Positions 21,539 to 38,249 of a stretch of DNA of 38,249 nucleotides are shown here, piece after piece. The position numbers and the translations under genes were made by a program. Source of the DNA: Spirogloea muscicola (taxonomy: Eukaryota > Streptophyta > Zygnematophyceae > Spirogloeales > Spirogloeaceae); assembly GCA_009602725.1 (NCBI GenBank), contig WELB01000011.1:627383-665631 (forward strand), written 5' to 3'. The notes beneath the pieces were generated by a model. The model made no database searches. It was not told the origin of the DNA and saw nothing but the letters and a program-made list of their open reading frames with translations. Within the stretch, counting starts at the first letter, position 1; every line of letters starts with the position of its first letter.

Positions 21539-24500
21539 CTACCTCCCTCTGCTGCGTCCGCGGTAGCCGCCACCCCTGCCGGGGCTGAAGCCGTTGCTGC
21601 TGCCGCCACCGCTGCCGTGGCCGCCGCTGAAACCTCCCCGGCTGCGACTTCCACCTCCGTAGCCGCCGCCACTTCCACCGTAGCCACCCCTGTCAATCAG
21701 CAGAATGAGCAGCCCAATAAAGTCTAGGGACGTCGCGCAAGGAAGTAGACAATGCTCGTGGAGGTAAGCCGCGCAAATAGCTCAGGCAAGTTAAGCAATG
21801 GCACCAAGGACAAGTTATTGTTGCAGTATATGAGTAACAGCCACGAGGCCCATGCCCAATGACAACTTTGTGCAAAGCAGACGCTTGGCTGCCCATGGCA
21901 ACCTGACTGCCCATGGCATTTTGACTGTTCATGGCAATCTGACTCTCATACGGCTCAGGCTCAGCATGGCAACAGGAAGTACGGCGCTGTTGCTGGACCT
22001 TACAGTGCAATAGCCAGTTTGCACAGACTGACCAGATGTGCATTTGTCGAACCAGCTTGAGGACCTTACAATAGCCACTTGGCACAGACTGACCAGACAT
22101 GTCTTTGTCAAACCAGCTCAAGGAAGCTTACCCGCTGTAGGAGTCGCAGGCTGGCTTGACCTGCAAGGGTGGGAGCGAAGCGGCGACCTCAAGGGTCACC
22201 GCCGTTTTCCTTCCTGCCTCGTCGCCTTCCGCTACATCCCTCTCATGGCCTGCATAATCCACCTCTGTCGGTGAGAGCCAAGTCATAGCAACTGGCGAGG
22301 AAATGACCTGACGCCCCTCGTGCTCCTCGATTCAGGGGTTCCGAAGTACACTATCGGGCACATCCTCAACTGCGAGTTAAAAACTCAGTAGAAGCTAGGC
22401 GAGGAGAACCAGATAATGGAAGTGCTGCAACGTTGGGGTAGCATAGCACATGCATGCTAACCTACTCACAATCACGCAGAGACCCAATGAAATTTACAAG
22501 TCTTCACACACACAGAAGACCCCCCCTAAAGTTTCACAAAGCAGCAACAGGAGCAGCAGAAAGCGCCTGGAAGGGCCTAGGTATGTTGGCAGAGTTGACG
22601 AAAGCTCGCATCATATGATCTTCTAGAAGGAGGCTAGCATGGCAGTGAGATGCGGAGTCACTCACTTGTAACAAACTGCTCAGCCTGGGCAGAGGGCACA
22701 TCGAACACTGCACCCATGCCGTCCTGCGTCAGCGTCATGCGCCGCACCTCTGTGACTGCCGCCTCCGGCATCGTCTGTCGCAGGTAGTTGAACACGTAAC
22801 TGCAGATGTGCAGTATGAAAGAGCCATGTCAACAAGGTGAAATTGGCAGTCATGGTTGTATCATGGCTGTGCAAAGTGCATCAGTGGCTGGCAAAATACA
22901 ACTATCCGTTAGGACAGCATATCCCAAGCAAGCAAGCAAGCAATCAGAGATAAGGGGTGACAACATTTTGCCCTCACAGCTATCAACAGATATCAGAGAG
23001 ATAGAGTGGCCAACCACATACAGCATACGGACTGTCCCTAGTGTGAGGGCAGGAGATCAAGATGAAAGGCCGGCACTAACTGACAGGCACTTACGACGGT
23101 GTGCGGATAGTCGTGTCGGCCTGAAAGTGAAGGGTGGTAGCATCATTGTGCGCCGTAAGCAGGGAGCACGGCTTCACCTCCGTGTGCCCCTGTGTGACAG
23201 ACCAAAAGTCATTTGGCACTGTGTTGCATAAGCAAAAACCCTTTGGGTGAGCATGAGGAGCAATTGCCAGGGAGTGGGCGACTCGATACTAGTAGTATGC
23301 GGCCAGCGAGCAAGGCAGCCATGCAGTAAGTCATTGACCCACTCCAGCAAGCAGTGCATAGCGCTCGCCATCTGACGGCAGCAAGAAGTTGGATCTGGGC
23401 AAAAGTAAAGGGTCAAGCCGGCTTTGGCAAATATGGTAGCCTTGATGGCCTTGGCAGCGTCGACCACTGACCGTGATTTTCGCGAGCGCCTTGGCGAGGG
23501 CGTCAATGGCAGGTAAGCCCGAGTCCAGCAGCTCCTGTGCGGCGCCGCGGAAGAGGGGTAGCAAGCTGCAAGTGCACAGCCAGATGAGAGCTTAAAGGGG
23601 CACTGAGGCTCGCCAAAGAAGCTGAGAAAGGACTTCTCAACAAGCCACGCCTTAAGTGATAATAGCATACCACTTGGTCTTCAGCGTCAGATCAGCTTAG
23701 CAGGCTCAAGACTCAGGTTTCCATGCTGCCTCACGTGTCGGAGACTGCCCGCACGGAGTCAAGGGCCGCGGACGAGGAGGCACGCGCGATGTCGCCGGGC
23801 TGAGGCACCGCGATGCGCTCAAAAGCGAACCCGGCCTTGCGTTCAATTGTGCCAATCATGTACTCCTTCTTGGGTCCATACATCATCACCGAGATGCCAG
23901 TCTTGCCTGGCATGCAACGGCCCAATGAATAAGCACAGTGCAGCGAGGTGCTAAATTTGAAGTAGATAGACAATCAGAGATATAGGATTTCAGTGAGACG
24001 GAAATGATTGAGAACCCAATGAGTTGCAGCCTAGCTCAGCTCCTCGATTGTGAGATTCCAACCTGAACCAACATGCACTATATTCAGGAACATGGATGCA
24101 GCACTCTACAGCTGCTTGGAGGTGCTAAGTCCCTCCTCCAGCTCCCAACACATCAATCTTGAAGGCTCACCAGCTCTCCCAGTGCGGCCTGAGCGGTGGA
24201 TGTACGTCTCCTCGTTCCTCGGTGGCTCGACCTGCGCTCCAGAAGCTCACAGCCAGCATGCCATGCAGTCCTCAGCATGCAGGAGACTGGCAACACTGGA
24301 GCTTGCTGCCAGAGCAAGTGCATGCTGCGCCGGTTCTCAGAAGACCTCATTCAGGTGCAACAGAATGTTCCAACTTGGGGCATCAAGTCTTGAGACTCGG
24401 CATCTGAAGGCAAGCAAACTACCTGAACAACAAGTTGGACATCGTTGATGTCCAGGCCGCGCGCTGCAACGTCTGTGGCCACAAGCGTCCCAAATTTGCC

Positions 24501-27292
24501 GCCACGAAAGCCTGCCAGCGTCACCTGCGGCGCGCGTGCCGGGCACCACAGGTGGTGAATTGGCTGCTCAGGCGGCAGGACTGTGACCATACCTGCAGTG
24601 CTCTTAACATTCTTGGAGGTTGTGAATTTGAGAATGAAGTTAAAATTTAGATTCTCCGTCCAGTGGCAAGAGGGGGGGGGATGAGACAGGGGGTGCGCAT
24701 CGCTGCTGCGAGTTGCCAGCTGTGGCACTGTACCTCGCGCTGCGACTGAGCAATGTCACCATGAAGGCACTGCGCGCCCTCCAGCTCGTTGGCCAGCGCC
24801 GTAGCGTCGTTCTTTGTCTCTGTGAACACGATCGTCCGCCCGCCCCTGCCGACGTCAGCGCCGTTGCCGCCAACAGAGGCTCCGCGTCAGCTAAGGCTCC
24901 GAGTGATGGGACAACGAGCGGCAAGAAGTGGGAGCAGGAGGGACGCCGCAACGCACTTGCTGTAGCAGCGGATGACGGCCGAGGCAACGTGCGCGCGCTG
25001 CGACCAGTGGCAGCTGAGCAGCAGGTGCCGCACATTCTTGCTGGCCTTCATACGCTCGTCTCCCACCAGGTCCACAGTGCGCCTGTCTTTCTTCAGAAAG
25101 CGCATCGAGATCTGCGCATGGCCATGAGATGGAGCAGAGCATTCCCACGCGAGGTCATTGAGAATGCTAGCCTTAAGCCGATACTGGGAGCACTGACGTG
25201 CACGGCATGTGCAACTTATTGTGTAATGAGGTGGCCACACAAAGCACAGTATTCTGTACTGACACTCCAATGCAGGACCAGGTCAAGGAGAACAACAACC
25301 CACACCTCCTCGACCCACTTGGGCATCGTCGCACTGAAGAGCAGCGTCTGCACGCTGGCAGCATCCTCAACAGCGCCTGCAAAGCAGGCAGCCCGTAGGA
25401 AGGACAACGCCAACCGACAGTTATTGGTCGTCAGCTCAATATTGCAGCGACGTCCTTACAAATATATTTAGGTTATGATGCGAGCAGGAAAGGGAATAAG
25501 GGTGTGTGACGATCTGGAGTTGTGGAGGAGAAGGAGGGGTGGAAATGCTTAGCAGCTGGATATGCTGGCCACACCTCTCCCAATCAAAAGGCCCTAACAG
25601 TAGACACTATTAGTACCCAAAGTGTAACCTGGGGGAGATTAATTGAACCAATGCCATTCACCCCTTGCCTTTGTCTTTGATCCTGATCTGACTTAGACTC
25701 AGGTAAGCCCCTATAACCTGTGCTCATCAACCTTGGCTTGATATCCAACAGTTGAACAAGAGCTCATACTTCATTGAGCTGGCCTTTCACAGCCATTGCC
25801 TCCCTTGAAAGAGTTTCGGACTTCTTTGGTGCCACGCAGCAGCTCGAAAGAAGGAGATTCAGGAGGTGGCGTAGCAGGGGCTGGGACGGAGCGTCCAGTG
25901 ACAGAATGCAAGCAAGCAGGTGCGGCCATGAGAGACTCACCGAGGATGGTCTCTACGTCCTCGACGAAGCCCATGTTGAGCATCTCGTCGGCCTCATCCA
26001 GGACGCGCACGCGCAGCTTGCCCAGCTTCAGGTTGCCGCGCTCCAAATGGTCCTGCCACATTATTGACGATCTGCACTTGATAACCCACTTTGCAGCTGA
26101 CAAGCAGATCAGCGGCAGCGGTAGGGTGGCACGGGCGCTGCAGACCTTGATGCGGCCGGGCGTGCCGACGACGATGTCGACGCCACGGCGGAGGAGGCTC
26201 TCCTGCGGCCCCATGGGCGCGCCGCCATACACGCACGCCGTGGCCAGCCCGGCGACGTCGCCAATGGAGGCGAAGTCGGCGGCCACCTGCTTGGCGAGCT
26301 CGCGCGTCGGCGCCAGGACGATCACGCTGGGCGGCCGCCCGTAGAGCCGGCGCTTCTGCTCGCCGTTGGTGGCGGCAGAGGCGTCACGGATGCGCTCGAC
26401 GACAGGGAGCACAAAGGCCAGCGTCTTGCCCTGCAGCATCATCACAACAGGAACGAACAGACTGTCAGATACAGACGCTATAACAAGTAACTAACCACAT
26501 GTTGAGATTGGCTAACATTGTGCGTACTAGCTGGTCAAGGCAGGGACTCGACGGGACCGCAAGTACTCAATGGGTTGTCAAACCTGGCGAGGTTGAGGCT
26601 TTACAAAGTAGAGGATCTAAGGCCTCTGAGGAGGCGAAGGAGGCAGATCTGCGGCCACAGCTCAGAGGTCAAGGGTTCAATTCGTGCTGAGTGCAGACCT
26701 GGCCGGTGCGCGCTCGGCCAACGAGGTCGTGGCCGCCGTGCACGGCGGCGAAGGTCTGCGCCTGGATGGGGAAGAGGCTGCGGATGCCCTTGTCGGCCAG
26801 CCGCCGCGCCACGTCGTCGGAGATGGCGAAGTTTGCCACCGCCAGCGGGTCGCCACCGCCGCCGGCGGCCTCGCTGCCGTTGGCCTCGGCGGCAGGCGCG
26901 GCGGCCGCCGGTGCCGCCGCGCTCCTTTTGGCCTTCTTCGGAATCTTCTTCTCCGGCGTCTCCACGGCGGCGGCGGCGGCGGCGGCGGTTGCATCGCCCT
27001 CGCTCTTCCTCCGCCGCTTCTTGGGCGCGTCAGCAGCGGCGATGGCGGGCGGCGGCGATCCCGAGAGCTTGGCGGCCGCCTTGCGCTTCTTCATCGCTCC
27101 GCCGGCATCGCCCGCCTTCCCCGTCACCGCCGCCGCCGCCTCCGCCGCCGGCGCCGCCGCCGCCAGCGGCGGCGTCACGGTCTGCCGCTTCCCGGCCTCG
27201 CTGCTCTTCGCCTTCTTCCTCGCCTTCCCCTCGGCCGCCGCGCCCGCCGCGGGGCCGGCGCCTGCGGCGGCCGCCATCGACAGGCCAGGCAT
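21539..27292 (-). CDS. DEAD-box RNA helicase with GUCT domain and Gly/Arg-rich tail (plant RH7 / DDX21 type), 14 exons
   Basis: ATP-dependent RNA helicase, probably nucleolar and acting in rRNA maturation (family knowledge). Exons: 27292-26699, 26430-26146, 26052-25941, 25376-25306, 25111-24957, 24845-24734, 24524-24423, 24231-24171, 23906-23735, 23565-23472, 23177-23095, 22799-22666, 22264-22132, 21689-21539. All phases agree and give 752 aa. The N-terminus is Ala/Lys-rich with KKRRRK and KKAKR basic patches. Helicase motifs in order: FPIQAQT (Q), ARTGQGKT (I, split by intron 1), PTRELAKQ (Ia), TPGR (Ib), DEAD (312-315), SAT, IVFTET (IV), [12 protein letters not shown] (V), [10 protein letters not shown] (VI). 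A GUCT-type domain follows (about 590-660, SYVFNYLRQ...GAVFDVP). The last exon encodes [13 protein letters not shown] repeats ending [13 protein letters not shown] before TAG at 21541-21539. The start at 27292 is the first ATG after a CCG run that would otherwise read as poly-Arg. It is complete, with no broken motif. Confidence 0.95.
25745..25840 (+). repeat. Interspersed repeat family, forward tail in helicase intron
   Basis: TCATTGAGCTGGCC, ACAGCCATTGCCTCCCTTGA and AGAGTTTCGGACTTC match the tail of the 10100-10200 copy. It sits in the intron between exons 25306-25376 and 25941-26052. Confidence 0.5.
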
Positions 27293-27298
27293 GGCTTG

Positions 27299-27334
<36 letters not shown>

Positions 27335-27867
27335 ACGGTGGGGGAAGGGAGGGGTTTGGGTCTTGTCCACGTGGCTGCACCGAGGAGGCCGCCCGCAGCC
27401 GAGCTGGGCGGGTCTTGGCCCCCACGTGACGCCAGCGGGGCGCCGCCGCGCCCACCAAGGCCTGCCACGTCGGCCAGCCACCCTCCTCTTGGGCGCGAGG
27501 GCGTGGACCCGGTTCGACAGCGTGGCAGCCAGCGTGGCAGCCAGCGTGGCGCCCTGATCCCACGTCGACGCGCCACTCTCCGAGAGCCACGTCTTGCGGT
27601 GGCGGCGGCCGCGGCGACTGCGGCGGCGGCGACGGCGGCAACTTCAGCGGCGGCGGCGGCGGCGTTGACGGCGGCGGAGGCGGCGGCGGGTGAGGACGGC
27701 GGCTTATCTGGCGATATGCGGCTGCTAACTTTGGCGCGCTGGGAGCAGCCGGCGCAGCAGCCACCGTACGGCGCCGCAGACGCCGGCAGTGGCTCTAGGA
27801 TTTAAGGATTAAAGTTAGGCTGTGGCGTCAAAGCGGCGCCGTCGCCGCCGGCCTTCGGCGCGCGGCG
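27293..27867. promoter_or_regulatory. Divergent promoter region between helicase and MutS2 genes
   Basis: 575 bp lie between the helicase ATG (27292) and the probable MutS2 ATG (27868). Contents: a CCG run at 27301-27333, a short tandem GCAGCCAGCGTGGC repeat at about 27524-27550, and a GGC-rich block at 27598-27690. Long frames on both strands are products of triplet composition. No TATA box is evident. Confidence 0.45.
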
Positions 27868-35653
<7,786 letters not shown>

Positions 35654-36301
35654 GTTGCACGGTAAGGATTTGATCCAGTTTCGAGTGAGGTTCCATGATT
35701 GATAGAACAGGGGCGAAGAGTCATGGCAGTGCATGTCTATTGCATCATGACTTGCCGCTCCCTTCTGCAGGCAACCTTTGCCGGCATCGTGTAGCCCACT
35801 AGTTTGACGAGTGTGCCGGCTTAAGTTGGCACCTCGACAACTCCTGCTGCTGGTTGCGGCTCATGTGATTGCACAGCATTGGCTTTGGCAGGAGGCACAA
35901 GCTGCAAACTTGCTCACATTGAGCTTAATTCTATCATCTTCTCCTCCCCAATGTCATGACCTGCCGCCTAAGCTCTTAACGTCAAGCTGTTGACACCTAA
36001 CCTCGTCCATAGTCCCAATTGTCTGTGTCGCTGCCATATTCCTGTGTCTTTACAAATATCCCAGAACAGTTGACTTCGTGCAAGGGGTGGAAGTGAAAGC
36101 TGACATTATAATGACTGCTCTGTGTGTATGCATGCCAGGTAGTGATTTAGCAGCACAGCATCCATGCTTTGTGGAATTGAACAATTATGAAGGAGACCTC
36201 CCGATGTAGCTCCACAGTGGTGGATGAGAATGTGCAAGTGAGTGAAACCAATGTGACAAGTTGGGCGTCAATGCAACGCAAAACTTGGTTGCAGAGCTTG
36301 A
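35654..36301. other. Tail-to-tail intergenic region between MutS2 and ALG10
   Basis: 648 bp, presumably holding both 3' UTRs. No gene, repeat or clear polyadenylation signal was recognised. Confidence 0.5.
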
Positions 36302-38249
36302 TCACCACATGAAGCGCTGCTTCACCCCAGGCTCGTGGGGCCACTCGAATGGCCGCCACAGGAAGACATATAGTATGGCGGTGTTGACGGCCGCATAGAG
36401 TGGCAGCAGGAATGCTAGGCTCGCTGCGGACCCCAGCTCCGGCGTGTGGAGCGCCAGTATGAAGAAGGGTATAGTGAAATAGCGGAGTTCCACAAGAGGC
36501 GCCGGAGCAAGGACCGCAACGACTGCCCCTGCAAATGCCGCTGCCTGGAGGCCGCCCATCTGCTCAACTGACGCAGTTTTGCAAGGTAGGATGGGGCATC
36601 ACCACATGTCAGGTTGTTGAATTAAAGCAAAGTGTGAGTGAGTGAGCGAAAGCAGAGTGTGCAATGCAGGCAGTCTGCGTGCAAGGGCTGTGGAATTTGC
36701 AGCAGACATAGTGCTTGCACTTGCTCACCAGTTTTGTCAGTGAGGGAATAAGCACAGTACAGGTAAAGCGGGATGTGGAGGTACTTGGCGGCGCTGTGAC
36801 ACTGGATCACGTCCTTCCACAGATAGAACGTGTAGTGCCGGTTGTCTGCCAGCAGGTACGGGTGCGCCAGGCTGTGGGAGTGACACAAGAAAGTTTGGTC
36901 AATCAGCGGGTGCTGTCATAGCAAGCCAGTACCGTGCATTGACACACAGAGATTGGGCTTGCGGCAAGGCAACAGTAAGCGGGTTAAGCTCAGAGGACCA
37001 TCTGATTTGTGATCAGGAGACTAATTGGTAAGCTGACTTGGACCTTGGCAAGACAAAGTCACTACACAACATGACATACGAATATAACACTCTTGACTTC
37101 AAGGTATGCATTTGGCATGGAGTGCTCATGACGTTGGGCTCACGCATCAACCTATAGCTGTGGACGGCGATGAATGAAAGCACGACAGCAAGGGCCACAA
37201 CAGCAGAGGTGGCCAGTGGCGATTTTGTGAGCTGTTTGCGGAGCTTTGCTAGGAGGCCCACGGCGCGCCGAGGGTGGAAGTGAACTGGGGCCATGGCACC
37301 CGCAGCGAAGGCTGCGAAGTAGAAGGGCTGCGCAAGGTGCGGCGCCGGCCGGTGGGCGTCCTTGGCGCCTGCTCCATCATTTCAGGTGGAGCAGCAAGCA
37401 GGAGATGTCAGTAAAACCTGGGTTCGTTTCCAAGAGTCACAAGGTGTACAACTTAGGTAACGGATTAGGTGGTGTCGGGGTCTAGCCACCAAGTGTCTGG
37501 GGTTTTAAATTGATGATAATGGGGTCATTTGTATGACACACATGAAGTGGCGTGCGGCGGAGCGCGAGGCAGGAGTGGAGCCTGGCAACGCCCACAACAG
37601 GGCAGCGCGGAGAGGGCGCGACCTACGACAATGCCGCCGTTGGAGTAGACGAACGCCGCAAACGCCGCGATGACTGCCGCGAGGGGGCCGAGCGCGTAGA
37701 GGAGCTGGAGCCGCCGGTCCCATGCGCGGCGGACGAGGACGGCCAAGCCAGGCGCCGGGTCCCGTCCTGCGAATGCCTCATAACTAGGGTTAGGGTTACG
37801 GTGTAGGGTTAGGGGCTTAGGATTAGGGTTCAGAATTAGGGTTCAGGCTTTGGATTTCACACACGCTCACTTAGGAGCGGGACCCCGAGCATGTCCAGAG
37901 CGGCGACGGCGAGGGCGAACGCCGCCCACACGGCGTTCGTCTGCCGGCACAGCACCGCGGTGGCTGCAAGCTGCCGGCGGGCCCAACCGGCCGCCTGGGT
38001 CAGCGGCGAGCCCGGTAGCTTAGCTGCGGCGCCCAGGCGGCGCAGGCGCGGCCATGGCCGCTCACCGCAGCGCAGGCCCAGTAGCAGCGGCGGAGGCAGG
38101 CGAGGTACATGGCGGCGGCGGCGGCGGTGGCGGCGGCGTCGGTGTAGAAGAGGAGGGAGAAGAACCAGTGCGTGGGGAGGAGGGCGAGCGCTGCGGCGTG
38201 GCCGGCCAGGCGGCCCGGCGGCGCCGCCGGCTGGAGCGCGCCGAGCGCG
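36302..38249 (-). CDS. ALG10/DIE2 alpha-1,2-glucosyltransferase, 5' part beyond window edge
   Basis: Endoplasmic-reticulum membrane enzyme that adds the third and last glucose to the dolichol-linked oligosaccharide for N-glycosylation (family knowledge). Exons in view: 38249(edge)-38066, 37994-37871, 37766-37623, 37368-37152, 36871-36729, 36567-36302. All phases agree, giving about 358 C-terminal residues; ALG10 proteins are usually around 450-510 aa, so the N-terminus lies beyond the right edge. Family signatures: THWFFSLLFYTDAA, LCRQTNAVW, VYSNGGIVVG, APHLAQPFYF, HPYLLADNRHYTFYLWKDVI, and APLVELRYFTIPFFIL near the end. Several hydrophobic membrane segments alternate with short loops, as expected for this multi-pass protein. 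The TGA stop is at 36304-36302. The 37766-37870 intron holds a telomere-like block. The gene is tail-to-tail with MutS2. Confidence 0.9.
37784..37849. repeat. Telomere-like block in an ALG10 intron
   Basis: Degenerate TTAGGG array: CTAGGGTTAGGGTTACGG, TGTAGGGTTAGGGG, ATTAGGGTTCAG, ATTAGGGTTCAGG. It lies between exons 37623-37766 and 37871-37994 and fills most of that intron. Confidence 0.85.

Noticed and set aside
23581-23640. Possible further copy of the interspersed repeat
   Set aside because: Only a few short words match (AAAGGGGC, CTCGCC); the block order of the family is missing.
26610-26690. tRNA-like T-loop (GGGTTCAATTC)
   Set aside because: No matching acceptor stem, D-arm or anticodon arm could be paired around it. 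It lies in helicase intron 1.
26684-27805. 373-residue open frame on the plus strand
   Set aside because: It is antisense to helicase exon 1 and its upstream region. The length comes from GC-rich triplet runs, while the minus frame carries the recognised Q motif and motif I.

Overview
The window looks like nuclear DNA of a green-lineage eukaryote, most likely a streptophyte alga or an early-diverging plant. This is inference. It rests on a USP-coiled-coil-kinase-U-box protein, a CPL3-type CTD phosphatase, an RH7/GUCT-type nucleolar helicase, a plant-type MutS2, and degenerate TTTAGGG/TTAGGG-like blocks. The genes have many exons (6 to 21), mostly GT-AG introns of 60-500 nt. First exons are very GC-rich and carry poly-Ala, poly-Gly and poly-Glu triplet runs.

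Layout. 1-3257: no gene; scattered copies of an unnamed repeat family, perfect palindromes and a CA-rich microsatellite. 3258-8149 (-): USP-kinase-U-box protein, 13 exons, about 947 aa. 8150-11102: GC-rich upstream region, a telomere-like block and more repeat copies. 11103-17311 (-): CTD phosphatase-like protein, 13 exons, about 1280-1300 aa. 17942-20793 (+): pRiA4b ORF-3-like protein with an acidic N-terminus and a cysteine-rich C-terminus, head-to-head with the phosphatase gene. 21539-27292 (-): DEAD-box RNA helicase with GUCT domain and Gly/Arg-rich tail, 14 exons, 752 aa. 27868-35653 (+): MutS2 with Smr domain, about 21 exons, head-to-head with the helicase; its first exon is interrupted by one N plus exactly 100 A. 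36302-38249 (-): ALG10 glucosyltransferase, cut by the right edge.

I built exon models by hand from splice signals, codon-phase agreement and remembered plant homologues. In all six genes the phases match across nearly every junction, so the genes appear intact. The six are ordinary housekeeping or signalling genes and do not form one pathway. The shared theme is information processing: CTD dephosphorylation, rRNA/RNA remodelling and organellar DNA structure. The least ordinary parts are the pRiA4b-like gene (a bacterial mobile-element-associated family, here spliced and fused to a Cys cluster), the telomere-like blocks near gene 5' parts, the unnamed interspersed repeat, and several perfect short palindromes. 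I saw no CRISPR array, rRNA, convincing tRNA or virus-like element.
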